A DNA stretch of 64,000 nucleotides from Penelope pileata (Eukaryota; Chordata; Aves; Galliformes; Cracidae). The stretch lies in the NCBI GenBank assembly GCA_013396635.1, contig WBMW01003254.1, forward strand, positions 88,443-152,442, in the 5' to 3' direction. Positions within the stretch are counted from its first letter, which is position 1. Every line of letters begins with the position of its first letter. The translations under genes were made by a program, and so were the position numbers. The notes under the pieces were generated by a model, which ran no database searches, had not been told where the DNA came from, and worked only from the letters and a program-made list of their open reading frames with translations. Of this stretch, positions 1-13,300 are shown in pieces.

Positions 1-3000
1 GCTGTTGTTTTGGTTTTTTTAAGTCACTTCCGAAAGTCTGTTGACCTCAGAGCGCCTTTGGCATAGGCAAAATGTTTTCTGGAGCCCAAATTATCTGTCC
101 TTATCCTGTCTCGAATCTCATTGATAATCCTCTTTTGTTGCCTTGAAAAATATTCAAAGGAGATCATTCTTTGGCAGGGATGGCTCTGTTCAGTTCCCTT
201 TTAGGCCGTGCTGGGTTTTCCTTTCAGTGGCTTCCTGACGTCTCGCTGCTTGGCGTTGTCGGGTTTAAGTGCTGCGGTTTTAGGATTTCAAACGAGTTCA
301 GAAATACACTCGCCTGTGGTAGCACCATGCTTTTTCCCACAAAATGTTGTGGAGACGGCCACAAAATACTGATTTATTCCATTTTTTTTTTATATTTTGA
401 TGCTCTCATGGTGATGTAGATGGACACGACCGCAGCTCCAGCAGCACCAGGGGCATGGCAACAGGAGAGGCTGTTTGCATCAGCACCCTCAAACCCCCCT
501 TAAACTCTTTGAATTTTAACTAGAAGAGAATTTACATCAAAAACATCAGCTCTGAGTAGCAAGTTGAGCTTGATCAGTCACTTCAGACCCACTGGAGGAC
601 ACATTCAGGCTTTTTCCACAACTAAAGTGCTTCTTGCAGCACTGCTAAGACCTTTTTTTCCATGACCTCCAGGTACAACAGCTGTGACCCATTTGTTTGG
701 AGGAAGCTGTAAGAGCAGGAGAAACAAGCTGTTCTTAATTTTCCTCCCAAACAAGCTATTGTTGCAGCTCTCCGAGATCCCTGCTCGTTAGAATGTTTGG
801 TAAAGTTAACAGTCTCAAGGCACACACAGTAAGAGGGAGGTCAGCTCGTGTCGCTTCTTTGATTTTTCATCTGGGATGACTTCAGGAGCTCTCAGCATGG
901 CCCTGTAGGGACAGGGAGCACTGGGATTTTCCCACAGTGCACGGTTCAGCCCCCAGCTTTGCTTGGGATGTCTCCTGGTGGAGGTGTGGGGCCAGTGGGC
1001 ACCTTCAGAGTTGGACCCAGATGTGCTATCATCATGCAGTCCTGGGATGCTGCTCACAACAGCACGGTGCTCCACCATCACAGCCCCCTGCAAGCCTGTT
1101 CCCCAAGCTCCAGGAGTTAGGAAACACCTTTTTAATCCCATTTACATTTATTTGTAGCCAATTTGTACCCGGTTGGTTTCATGCCAACGTTGTCCTTATG
1201 CTTCTGTGTGCAGCAGTCATACCCCTTTGGGCCTTTGTTTTGTTTGGCTGAGCCCTTCTGTAATATCTTCTGCAATAGCTTCCCTTTACCCTTGTTTTCT
1301 TATTATCAGGGATGCATCTCAGCCATCCCAAATCTTTGCTGCACAACCTCTGTGTGTAAAGCATCGCTCCATGGCCACGTTAAGTGCCATCACCTTTTAG
1401 GCAAAACCCAGCTGTTGGTGGATGTTTTTGCTGCTTGCTGCAATAGGAGGTGAAAAAGCACACACATGCACATAGAGCAAGGAGCAAAAAGCTTGGACGT
1501 GCACCTGGGGGGTTATAAGCAGACCAGGACGTGGGGTTCTGGTGTTACGCTGCGTGGAAGGGTTGTTGGAGCCTCAGCACTGGCTGCTGTGGTTTCTTTG
1601 GGTCTGAGCTTTGAAGTTCTGCTCCAAACCTTCTGCAGTGCTCTGGCAAAGGGCTGCGACACAGCTCAGCTCTGAGCCACCGCTCGGCAGCGTCTGGGTG
1701 GAAGGAGGCTCCGCACCACAAAAATGTTGCTTGGAGATCTCCCACCAGTCTGGGCCTGAGTCTGCCCGGCTCCCACGTGCTGATCTTTGATGAGGAGCTG
1801 AAGAAACACTTTTTGGTGAAAACTCGTTGCTTTTCTTTGCGTTCAGAGCTGCAGGTACCCCAGCACGGCTCGCACACGCTGGGTGCCTGCGGAAGGTTCC
1901 CCAGCACAGTGGGTGCAGGGAGCACTGCTTGGGGAAGAGCAAGAACCGGGCACCCAAAGGGGCTCAGAGCAACGCTGTGCCTTGATGTGGGGGGCAGGGA
2001 GCCTCCCCGCCCGGCTTTGCTCCCTGTTGTCCTGCAAGTCCTTTTACAAAGGTCTATGGCTCTTGTTTGGGGTAGAGCTGTTGGACCCAGCTGCGTGCTT
2101 ACAGCCCCGCATAGGTTTGGCACTGTGCAGGGGACATCAGAGGGCTTGAAGCAAAGTCTCCTTGCAAGAGGCCCAGGGCTGGGGCTGGGGATGAAGCCAG
2201 GAGTGTGTCCCTGGGTCAGTGGGGATGGAAGGGAGCAGGGATGGAGAGAAGGATTGCAGTGGGGCTTTGCTTGGCTCGGGCATCTCCGCTCCCCAGCATC
2301 ATCCTCTGGCGCCAAGCACCATCGCTTTCCCAAAAGCATCCCCAGCCTCCATCCACGGCACCAGCATGCCCTGACCCCACACCAACACATCGCTTTGGTG
2401 CCCCAGAGCCACCCCTCCCTGCCCAGCGCTCGTGCTGGGCACTGACTCAGGCCTCCCCTAGGTGCCGGGGGAAGGAAGCTGCCGGCAGCCCCCGCTCTGC
2501 TCCCCGTCACCCCACACTCAGCAGCGCAGGGTGGAGCGGGGCCGGGCCGGTCTCTGCATGCACGTCGCCTTTGTCTGCTGCTGTGGAAGAGCAGAAAGTG
2601 CTGGAGGGAAACCTCTCAACGATGAAAACCACGCAGGGCTCAATTGTTCCCTGCATCCATGGAAAATTACTCCTGCTCACTCTTCCTTTTGCTTGAGCAG
2701 CTCCAAAACACGCTCGGAGGAGGAGGGGAGTGTGTGTACATGTGGGGTCAGAGCTGTTCCTTATTTTTTCTTTTTTCTTTTCCTGCCTGTAAGTGATTTA
2801 TTCTGAAAACCTTTGTGTCACTGGAAGGGCACACAGCAGTGGGAAAGTGGGGGCCATTTCAGTGGCACCGGGGGAGGAGGAAGCGAGGAGCCCCCACCCC
2901 ACCACCACACAGCCCCATCCCCAGCTGGCACAAGTGGAGACACATTTATAAATGCATTCGATCTCGATTTCAATTTGTAATCCCTTCTCTGCCTTCAGCA

Positions 3001-3515
3001 GGGTTTGAGGACCGGCAGCGCTGGGTCCTTACTGAGGTGTAAGCTGGGGGCTCCCCTTGCCCCCCCTGGTCCCTTTGGGGCAGGGTCCCAGCCAGGAGCC
3101 CCCCTGGGGCCGTGTCCTTCCTCACCTCTTCACCTTCCTGCACCTTGCTGCTTTTTCACACCTTGCTTTTTTCCCTGAGCTTCTCGCTCATTTCCTCGCC
3201 CACATTTTTCCTTCTTTTCCTTCTCCCTTTCCTGTTTCCCACCTCCCTCTGCTCACAGCTCTTTGTGCTCTGACCACAATGTTCTCGGGGTACCCAGAGG
3301 CGAACCTCAGCACCGTGCAGCTGGGAGGCTCTCACACCCCCTGCTCTCTGCACCTCCTCTCACTTCCTGCGGTCCCACTGCCTTCCCCAGTGCATCCCCA
3401 GCCCCGCCAGCTGCACTCAGTTGTCTCTTTGCTGTTCTGTCTCCAAGCAGAAAGCATTTCTGCCCCGCAGCGAGCCGCCGATTGGCTGCTGTCGCCTTCG
3501 GAGGAAGCTGCGGGC
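1..3515. other. Non-coding stretch, nothing recognised
   Basis: I see no conserved protein, splice-bounded exon or RNA gene on either strand. The longest open frame here is 321 codons on the minus strand (1545-2510), but its translation is rich in Pro, Gly, Trp and Cys, resembles no family I know and looks like a chance frame in GC-rich DNA. By human synteny OAZ1 should be the next gene to the left, but no antizyme motif is visible. Confidence 0.5.
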
Positions 3516-3815
3516 GTGCACAAAGCAGCATCACTGTGAGCATGCACAGAGCGATATCGCTTCAATTGTGCAAAGAGCAGCACTGCTGCAGGTACCCAAA
3601 GAACTGTGTCCCTGCAAGTGTGCCCAGAGCAGCATCACTGCAAGCTGGCAGCACTCGAGGCCAGGTTGGATGGGGCCAGCCTGGCTCAGTGGGAGATGTC
3701 CCTGCCCACAGCAGGAGGCTGGAGCTGACTATCTTTAAGGTCCCTCCCAGCCCAAACCAGGCCATGGTTCTGTGATGTTTCTGTGCTAAGTGTGCACAGA
3801 GCGATGTTGCTGCTC
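3516..3815 (+). repeat. Degenerate short repeat split by a CR1 fragment
   Basis: Five related units of about 25 bases, resembling GTGCACAGAGCAGCATCACT, start near 3516, 3541, 3567, 3619 and 3790. The last one is separated from the others by about 140 bases that look like a CR1 3' end. The units differ at several positions each, so the array is old. No function is suggested. Confidence 0.5.
3655..3780 (+). mobile_element. CR1 LINE 3' fragment
   Basis: The text runs from a GGCCAGGTTGGATGGGGCC-like block through CTTTAAGGTCCCTCCCAGCC to GGTTCTGTGATG. These are the usual end blocks of avian CR1 retroposons in plus orientation. It is a short, 5'-truncated, diverged copy with no coding capacity. 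Confidence 0.75.
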
Positions 3816-6800
3816 CGCTCTGCTGAGCCAGGCTGGAGAGGAAGAGGAGGAGGAGCAGCATGGGCAGTGTTGTGAAAGGGATGGAGCTAAACACATGGGA
3901 ATTATAGGCTGGGTGCCCAGGGTGAGTTCTGGCTGTGGGGTGTTCTGAGCAGGGTGGTGGCTGGAGAGGAAGAACAGAAAAAGAGCTGCTGTTTGGGCTC
4001 TGAAAGCAGAACTGAACAGAGCTCCCACAGACCGAGGGCAGTTGGGTGTCAGCTGGTGTTTGTCTGCAAAGGTTCCCCTTGCAGAGGTGTTCCTGGAACC
4101 CACAGCCCTTTCTGCACCCAGAAGCCCTGGGCTGGGCATTTCTGCCTATAGTTTTGCAATTTGCAATTTGCTTTCTGCTTTGCAAGCTCCTTGTGCATGC
4201 AGGGAGCTGGTGCACCGTGGGGTGGGCATTGGGGGCAGATTGGTATCAGGGTTTGGGGTGTCCGGTGCCTCGGGGTGCAGGGTGAGCTTTTGCAATTCAA
4301 ATTCAGACCCAAATTCAGGCCTGTTGCAAAACCATGGAGGGACAGAGGGAAGGAGGGCAGCTGGAGGCATCTCCCTGTACAACCACGGAGCCCCTCCTGC
4401 TGTCCCCCTCTATTTCTTCACCTTTTTTCCCCTAAGACCTTGGGCTCTTGGGGCTTTCCAGCACTGCCCAGCCCTGCGCTGGACAGCAGGGAGCGATATT
4501 TAAAGCGTTCGTGCAACTGCAGCCCAACCCACGTAGCTGAGCAGTGACCTCCTCTCCCTTCTTGGTCTTGAATTCCTCGCATCCCTCTTTGCCATGTAAA
4601 AGGAGAGCTGCTCTATTTAGGGACTGGGGAAGGTGCCTCCGGCAGCGAGCTCGGTGGCTTTTAGCTCCCAGTTCCCCGTCACGCTCATCCGGATGGCGCT
4701 GGGAGCTGGGGCTGGAGACGTGCAGCTCCCAGGCTGGTTTTCCTGCAAGCAGTTTCTCCCTGCAGCCTCCACTCGTGCCTTCCCCACAAGCCCAGCAGCC
4801 TCTCCCTTCTCGGTATTGGAAATTATTTCACTCAGAAATCAAGAATTGTCAAACTGAGGTCATGGGAGCGGTTAGTTACGTGAAGGCGAGCAGTCCCGTG
4901 GCATTTTTTCCCTATGAATAACACCGAGAAGCCCTTTTTGGGCACACACCAGGGCATGGCTGGAGTGGGACCCCTGGGGGATGTCCCCTGGCAGGGGGCT
5001 GTGGGGGTGACACGGTGTGTGTGCATAGTTAGTAGAAAAGGTGTCTTTCCAGTGCGGTGTGTGCATATCCAGTAGAAAGTGTGTCTTTCTGGCGTGGCCA
5101 TATCTAACTGCTACAGGAACAGAAGGGGACTGAAGACAATGTTCTTGAAATGGTGTGAAGAAGTGCTGGCCTTGCCAATGTTATACACAAAGGAACACAG
5201 ACTGGGTTGTGGTGGCTGGAGGGAGGCAGCAGGTAGCACCCATGCCAACGACCCGGTGATGAAGATGATGGTAGTGAAGAAGATTCCCCAACCACCACCA
5301 AGGGACCCCCAGAGCTGCCTCTACAACTTCAACACATGCACGGGAGGACATCAGCGTGTATTCACTAGTTCCTGGAATGGTCTTGCATGTGTATATTCAG
5401 GGAAATGCAGTGTTGCTGCATATTTTTGTAGGTATAGAAGGGAGTGTGTTCTGTGGGGAGTAGAGTATGTGGCAATGTGGTGACACCCGGTACTCCTGAC
5501 ATTGAAATGAATAATGCTTGCTTTCTAATGACCAAATTGGTGTTAGAAAGTTCATTTCCCAATTTCGGTGATGGGGAGCACAGTAACGCTATCGCTGGAG
5601 GCCAACTGGGATTTATGGCCGTGTCACTGCACGGCAGCCTCGGCCGTTGGACGTCCAGGGTTGGACACGTGTAACTTAAGCCAAGGGGGGATCTCATGGC
5701 TGTCTGAGACAGGTGACCTTCAAGCCAGGAGGCAGAAGGCAGGGAGCAGCGAGAGGAGGAGCATGACATAGGCTGGCTCCCCCCATTGAGTTGTCCACTG
5801 TTTTCTTGCTATGCCCCCACCTTCATCTCGTTTCTTTATAGATCACCCTCCCTCTGCACAGCTGTTGAATCTTGAATCCCAAATTGGCAAAAGTTACTCG
5901 ACTTTTCCACTTGTGCCAATTTCTGGCCTGTTTACGTCCCGTAAATTAAGTCAGTGATGAGCTTGGCATGGGATCTGGAAGTGTTTCACAGCAGGATCAG
6001 TTTCTCCCCTTTAATTAACCATTACAGGTTCTTCATGAATCATACTGCACGCTGCGAGACTTTTATGGAAAGTCTTAACATGGTAATTTATGGGAATCTG
6101 TTTTGATGGGCAGGCACCGCCCCGCTTCTCGCCCCGTGTGCGCGCACCTCCCAGCCCTATTTTTGCATTTCTGTTTGTCCTGGCACGAGGTGGCCAGCGC
6201 TGCTCGCAGTGTTCGAGCTGTAGGTGCACAGGGGATTTCTGCAGCGTATCATGGTTTTTTTTTCCTAGCATCCTCTCCGCGCTGTTTGCAGCAGTTCCCT
6301 GGGAATTGCCTTTTTGCTGAGCTGACATTTGCACAGCTCTACCCACAGTGCCTCTAAGCTCCCTGCACAGTGCTGGCTCATTTACAGCCGCCTGCTGCAC
6401 ATGGGGTATTAGGGGGAGCAGTGCTCTCATTTCAAAGAAACGAAGCACAGGTGGCCGTGCTGTCACCCCACTCTTCTTTCTGATAACTGCAGGAAGCGCT
6501 GACCCAGAGCAGCAGAACTGGAAGGTGGCACGGATATTAGCAGGGTGCTTGGGTGCAGGGGGGAGATGCAGGTGAGCAGGTCCGTGCCCAGGCAGCAGCA
6601 CAGCCCCGTGTCCAGGACCTGCAGATGCAGCAGGATCATGCCTGCCCCTGGCTCACACACTGCTCCCAGTGCTGGGGACCAGGGAGGGACACGTGGAGGT
6701 GGTGGGGATGGGGATAAGGAGCCTCCAATGTGTAATTCCCACTGCTCTGCCTTGTTAGCCCTATTCATAGGGTGCTCTTCCATGCAGCATCTGAGCTTTT

Positions 6801-8519
6801 AACCTTTATTCTTGGAAAATCATCCCTTCTCAGACCTGCCGTGGAGCAGTTGTTCACCATCTCTCCTCCCCAGCGTGGCACGAAGAAATTCCCACACGGC
6901 AGCGCAGCCCCTGCAGCCAGCACCAGGCTCTGCCCCGCGCCGTGCCCCGGCGTGTCCTGCGATCCCAGCCTGGCTGTGCTGCTCATCCACCTGCAGCATG
7001 CTGTGCTGCCTTCCATTCCTCCCCGGTGAGATCACTCCCCTCCGAGTACAAAGCACACCGAGCGGTGTTTCTGGCGAGGGCTGGCTCTGAAGCCACTCCT
7101 TCATCCTCTTGCTTATCCCCTGCTGGGCCACCTCATCTTCTGCTCCTTGTCCTGGTAAATGGAAAACGGCCCAGTGGTGAAAATGGGGCAGTTTGGGATC
7201 ATTTGGGGACAGCTGCTGCATGCAGGAAAGGTGGGAGCTGGTGCTGCAGTCTCAGCATGCCTATAGCCCCCTGCCCTGCTCTGTGCTGGTGCAGGCAGGA
7301 GGGCCCAGCAGCTGCTGGAGCTGTCACTGTCACCTGCAAGGTGGTGTTTGGGGCACAGCTACAGGAGGCTGAGGGTGGGCATGAGGAGGTGCTCACCCCA
7401 CTCTCTGCAGGAGCTCAGGTGATGAAGGAGGGGTCCTGATCCTCTTTTGTTCTCCAAATCCCCAGATTTTGGAAAAGAAAAAGAAAGCAGCAAAAAGCCT
7501 CAGCTGGCTCTGCTTTCCTACCACCCAGCAGTCTGCACACGGGGCCAGGAGGGATGGAAGTGATGGAGCTGTGCACAGCAGTGCTGACCTGGAGCCGTGC
7601 ATCCATTCAGGGCTTCCTTTGTGCTCCTGAGGCACCGCTCGAGGGCAGCCACGCTTCAAAGTACAGTGACTGGTCCCAGGGAGGGAGGAGGCGATGCCCT
7701 CCCTGTGTGGGCATCCTGCCCTCAGTGCTCTTCCTATCCAGGGCTGGGCAGAACATCAGGATGTGGCTGGGGGTGCTCCATGCAGCTGGAATGGTCTCCA
7801 TCCATCCCCTGCCCTGGGGACCTCGAGGCCCTGGCCATAACCCTGCTCCTGGCTGCTGTGCTTTGGGTTTTCTTCCTGAGATGCAGCCTGCAGCTGGCTG
7901 CAGGTCCCTGGTCCTGTCCTGTGCACCACCACGAGCACAACTCCTCCAGTGGGCTCCTGGTGATGTGAGGGGTCCCTGGCCAAGGGGAAACCGAGCACCT
8001 TGCTGCTGTGATGGGGCTGTGATGGAGCTTGTCTCCTGCTGCTCTGCCCACTCCCACGGGAGCACTGCCAGTTTTTAACAGTTCCAGCATCACTTAAATA
8101 GCAGTTACCACCACAGCCCACGGGCTCCTGACTCAGCCCCTCGCTGGCTGCACAAAGGATGCTGCAACGGGGGTGGCAATGAGGTCATTTGGCTTCTTGG
8201 GGTGAAAGGAGAAAGGTCTGTGGTCAGAGTACGCCTTGCTGCTGACATCACTGCTGTACTGGGGAGAAAGCAGCTTAAAAGCCAGTGCAGCACTTCAACC
8301 TCAGCTGGAGGTGCATGTCCAGCTCCCTTCAAAGACAGGCATGTGGGACACGGCCTGCCCTCATTACAGTTTTGTTCCGGTACCTTCTGCTCCCCCAGTT
8401 CATAAAAATAGTTCTGCTTAAGCTTGCGTGAGCCACGGCGAGTTTGCAGCCGCAGCCTTTTCGGGGATTTTTGCTGCCTTCTGGTGATGGCAGGGAGCTG
8501 TGAGCGAGCATCAGGACAA
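3816..8519. other. Non-coding stretch, nothing recognised
   Basis: Open frames here are short, mostly under 180 codons, and overlap one another on both strands. None resembles a known protein or sits between good splice sites that extend a recognisable domain. A small AT-richer part lies at about 5,080-6,100. Confidence 0.45.
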
Positions 8520-8813
8520 GGGGGAATGGCTTTAAACTAACAGGGCAGATTTAGGGCAGGTGTTTGGGGGAGATTCTGTACTCAGAGGTGGTGAGGCCCT
8601 GGCACTGCCCAGAGCTGTGGGTGCCCCATCCCTGGAGGTGCCCAAGGCCATGGGTGGGCCCTGGGCAGCTGGGCTGGGGGCACCCAGCCCACGGCAGGGG
8701 TGGAGCTGGGGGGGCTCTGGGGCCCCTCCCAACCCAACCATGCTGTGATTCCTTGGTTCTCCGATCTTTAAGGACCCTTCCAACCCAAGCCATTCTGCAA
8801 TTCTATGATCAGC
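8520..8813 (+). mobile_element. CR1 LINE 3' fragment, about 290 bases
   Basis: The order of blocks is typical of CR1: a GGCTTTAAACTAACAGGGCAG start, ACTCAGAGGTGGTGAGGCCC, a CCATCCCTGGAGGTGCCCAA block, then CTTTAAGGACCCTTCCAACC and the terminal ATTCTATGATC. It lies in plus orientation and is 5'-truncated, with an intact 3' end. This is the clearest mobile element in the window. Confidence 0.9.
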
Positions 8814-9619
8814 CCTAAAGACGGGCCATTCTGATGCCAAGGGGAGAGGAAATCCAGCCTTCCCCCTCTGTCACAGACACAAAGAACTGTGTGGTGAGGC
8901 CGGCAGGAGAGCGCAGCCTGGTGTGTGTGTTCTACACGTGGTTTCTGAAGTCTGATGAATTTTAACTCAGGAATTTCTTGAAAAATAGGGAACAGCTGGT
9001 TGCTCCTGAAAGGAGCTCCCAGTCCTGCCAGCACTGCCCAGCGTTGGTCCTGGTGTCAGGAGGAGGTGTCCTGTGGGACCTTTCCCTGTCCCCAGGCAGC
9101 ACCTCCAAGGACGGTTCATTTGGGATGTCGTGTTCCAACACAGCTGATGCTTGTGTTCTACTCAGATCTACTAATGGCTGTAAGTCTTCAAAGAGAATAA
9201 TGATCAGCCCTAAGCAGCGCTGAGCTGTGAGACAACGCATAATGGAACAATTACTGAAAGCAGCCGGGACTGAAAGTAACATTTAATGGGATCCGGCATC
9301 TTCTGTTCCAGCTGACCTGAATGCTGCTTATTCTGCCAGGCAAAGGGAGTGAAAACCTCTGGGATTTGTGAGTCGGAGTATTTAGGCCACACGTGGATTA
9401 GGGTGTGATTAGACCGGCTTTGGTGCAGAGCTGCTCTGGATCATATGGGATGCTGAGGAATCGCTGATTTTTAGGGCTTTGGGCAAGATCCCGGGTGAGC
9501 TCTGCGGTGCCTCAGGGCTCCCAGTGCTGCTCTGTTGTGGTGGGCACTGGGTGTGCTCCAGCTCGGAGCAGAGCCCTGACAAGCTCGTCTCATTTGTGAG
9601 TCCAGCAGCAGCAGCAGGA

Positions 9620-9702
9620 GTGCTGGTGGGTGGCTGGAGCCCGTGATCTTTAAGGTCCCTTCCAACCCCCTCCATCCTATAATACGATTCTATGGTTCTG
9701 CC
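9620..9702 (+). mobile_element. CR1 LINE 3' end fragment
   Basis: GATCTTTAAGGTCCCTTCCA followed by CCATCCTATAATACGATTCT and ATGGTTCTG matches the 3' terminal blocks of avian CR1. Only about 80 bases are recognisable. Confidence 0.75.
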
Positions 9703-12700
9703 TGGCCAGTCAACGCAGTCAATGCAACTCTTCCCTCTTTTCCCAGTGGACAAAGCTGCCCAAGGTGACCCGTGGCACCTCGCTGCCACCAAGAGCTGAC
9801 CCCAGCATGGTCCAGCTATTGTGGGTGGGGGCCAAACCCCCACAGTGCTCGGGGTGCTGCTGGGTGTGTCGGCATGTCCGGCACAGGCACTGCTTTGTGC
9901 TGGGCGAGCAGCTGGCTGCAGCTCAGAGCTGGAAGGACAGATGCGACATGGAGAGTGTTCCCCTGGGGCTGTGACCTGCAAGGACCCAGCCTGGGGCAGA
10001 GGACCCCATTCAGGTACCAATCGTGGGCATTGTGCTAAGGATGCTGCATTTCTCACCACACCTCTGTGTTGGGAAGCGTTCCCCAATCCCACGGCGATGT
10101 CTGGTGGCACGGAGCCACGGGAGCATCCAGCTTCCAAACTGCTGCGGGCTTTCAATTAACAGCACCGAAACAAGGAGATCGCTCAGCCTCGTTTATCTCA
10201 AATCATCTGTGATGAAAGATTTGCGATTTGACAGGAGACGCACGGCTGGCAGACAGAAAACATCTCTTCCTGTAACTTCCAAAGTGCTCCCTAATAACGA
10301 CGGTGCCCGTAAAGCTGTGCCTCCATCACCCAGAGGAATCATCTCCCGCTGACGCCGCGCTGCTGCCTCGGGGCTGGGTGGCAGCAGCAGGGTTTCAGCG
10401 CACAGACATTGCACAAGAGCCCAAGGTGGGAAGAGCTGGTGCGTGCTGCACCCAGGCAAAAGAGGAATTTTAGGTCAGCAGTGCTGTCAGCGCGGGGATG
10501 TGGCCAGGTTGCTATGGGGACATCTGTGCTTGTAGGTTTGGGATGGTGTGAGGGATCAGGATGCTCTTTCACCTGATTTCCACAAGAAATTGTGCTTCTG
10601 CTATCCTCCTCTCCATCTACCATCATCATTCTGATCACTTCTGAGCCCAGGGGTGAGCTGCAGCCACCTCTAACATGAGGGAGGGGCTCTGGGATGCCAA
10701 GCACCCATGGTGAGCCCGTGCAGCCCCACGTGCATTCCTGCAGGTGTTTGTTTCCATGGCTGTGCAAGAGGACGGTGCTGGGGCGGTGCTGGCTTGGAGA
10801 CAGCTGCACTCACGGAGCGGGCTGGTCCTTCAGGACAGGCACAGCTTTAGCAGACAACGTCAAAATTCCCATCCTTAAAACCGAGTCTGAAAATAACCAG
10901 TGACTAACGCCGTGTCTTGACAGCTGTCTTTTAACTGCGAGTTATTAAAGATGGGGAGAAAGGAGATGACGTCCCGCTGGGACAATAAGGAGCGTTGCCA
11001 TGGAAGCACAGGGATGCTGCGGCACCACTGGGTCTGGCTGGACCACAAGCCCTGGTTCTTGATTGCCAACCAAAACCACAGAGGAGAGACACTTTTCTCA
11101 GCCTCAGAGCAAGGGAACAGCTGGGATCTGGTGGGGAGGTCACGGGGTTAGGAGAGGTTTTGCCTCTGGGAGTCTCCTTCCTCCGTCTCTCTGGGTTGGA
11201 TCCTGCAGTGGAGATGGAGGCACTGCGGCTCTGCAGAGCTGAACACGTGGGGACAAAACCACCCTGATCCCTTCCTGCTGCAGGAAATGTGCTGAGAGGT
11301 CCCTGAAGGTGCAGAGGAGTCCCTGCCCCATGGCCCCACACTGGGAAGAAGTTTCGCTTGGGCTCTGCATGTCCTGGGAGGACGAGCTTGACATCAGGAG
11401 ATTCAGCAACTCGATGCACCTGCGAGCCCCACATGAAACGCAGTTAGCTGGGAGCAGAACGATGTCCATGTTGATGATGATGGTCTGCTGATGATGTCCT
11501 GCTTTCATGATGTCCCTATAAAGCCAACGTGCCTCGCCAGCTAACTGCCCTGACCTTACTGGAGTGGGAATAAGACTGAGAGAAGCACCCTTGGCACGCG
11601 CCCGCAGCCCTGGTGCAGCAAGGAGGGCTCTGCTTACAGCTCCAGCGCTCCCTCCATCTGCGCTCGCCTTCAGCAGCAGTTATTTATACCGCAGCAGGGT
11701 TCACTGCGTGCTCAGTCCTGCCTCTGCCAAAGCTGGGAAATCCCTGCCCTGGAAAGCAGACAGCTGCTCCCAAGCTCCGTCGCTGCGGTCCTAAAGCAGC
11801 ACTGTGGGTCCCATGGCCGCGGGTGCTCCCCAGTGCATGGGATGCAGGCGAGGAGGAGGATGCTCAGGGTCCTGCCTGGGGTATAGGAGGTCTCCAGCCT
11901 GAGGATGAGGAGGGTGAGCCTTCATGCTGGGCTGTGAAGCCCCGGCACTGTGCAGGGCTCCTCCCCATCCCAGTGCTCTGGGATCTGTGCGTAAAACCCT
12001 GGGAGCCCTCCAAGCCTGGGCGCAGGCCAGTCCGTGCCATCCATCACCGCAGCGTCAGAAAAACAGAGCTGCGTCAAGCTGCAGTGATGTTAGGGGGAAA
12101 AAATGCTCTGTAAGTTGTTTTTAATGCTGATAATAGGAAACAGACAGCATGGCTCGAAGCTGGTTGCAGAGCCCTGACCCAGAGCTGTGTTTGGGGATCA
12201 GCTGCCTCCAGCTCCCGCTGTCTGCAGGAAAGCACAGATCCCTCCAGGTGCCAGTGCCTGGCTCATCCCTCCTCGAGCTCCTGCAGTGGATGAAATATCA
12301 AACCTGTGCAGAAGGCAGATGTAAAAGCTGCAAAAGCACCGTGCCACAGCTCTGGGCTGTCACCCCAAAGAGACGTCCCCAGAGCAGGACCCCACCACCA
12401 CGATGTGCCACGCGGTGTCACCTCCCCAGGGACCAGCTGGCTCGAGGCTGCCCCCACCAGCAGCGACCTCAGAGCTGCTTTTCCTTTCCGATTCCCCAAA
12501 AAAGTGATGCTGCACCCTCCCACTGCCCCACTGCTGGGATGCTCGCGGGGAGCACAGCCCCGCAGCAGCTCTGCTTTCGGGGTCAGCCCGGTGCCACGCT
12601 GCCTTTTCTGGGGTGGCAGCTTGGGTGCTGCAGCTCCTGGTGATTGGGTGCTATTTTGCTCGGCATGGGAGCAGCTGTTGCTGTTCATTACCCCGCACCA

Positions 12701-13204
12701 GACCGCAGGCTGGAGGCGAGGCGGCCACACTCGAGCCCAAGGTATGGCTTTGTGTTCATTTTCTCCTTTGTTTATGGAACCGGGGGGCAGCAGCCCAACG
12801 TATGGCATGGGGGACGTGGTGTCACACTGCCATGGGCACACTGGGGGCCACGGGGCCCGTCCCAACGCAGCCGTGTGTGCGTGCACAGGGACGGGAGGGC
12901 AGGCGGGGGCTATTTTTGGCCGTTTCTTTGATGTGAGTTAGCAAGCAAGGCACCCTCAGGCTCCTGCACTGCAGCCTGGGCTTGGTCAGGAAAAGTCCCA
13001 GCAACAGCAAAACAGAACTGATTTTCATCAGTGGCCGTAACGTTGTGCACTGAAAAGATCTGGTGTGCAGAGCACATGTCTAAGGGAGGGGACACAAACA
13101 CGAGATTTCCTTGTCCCCGTGGAGGATTCAGTGCTAGGTGAGGGCTGGAACTGGGCTCCCTGGGGCCATGGGTGACCACCTCTGGCATTGGTGGCCATGC
13201 CCAA
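9703..13204. other. Non-coding stretch, nothing recognised
   Basis: No recognisable coding exon, RNA gene or mobile element. Open frames are overlapping shadows in GC-rich DNA, the longest being about 210 codons at 12306-12941, with low-complexity, unrelated translations. Confidence 0.45.
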
Positions 13205-13300
13205 CGTGTGGCTGTCCCTATACCATGTGCCTGTCCCTATACCATGTGGCTGTCCCTATACCGTGTGGCTGTCCCTGCCATGTGGCCGTCCCTGCCATGC
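13205..13300 (+). repeat. Short tandem repeat, about 21-base units
   Basis: About three units of the form GTGGCTGTCCCTATACCAT are followed by two shorter 15-base versions that have lost the TATA part (GTGGCTGTCCCTGCCAT). This looks like a small minisatellite. The units touch each other, so there are no spacers as in a CRISPR array. Confidence 0.8.

Noticed and set aside
1545..2510. 321-codon open frame on the minus strand
   Set aside because: No recognisable domain, composition typical of translated GC-rich non-coding DNA, and overlapping frames of similar size on the other strand.
13205..13300. CRISPR-like array
   Set aside because: The units are contiguous without unique spacers, in vertebrate DNA.
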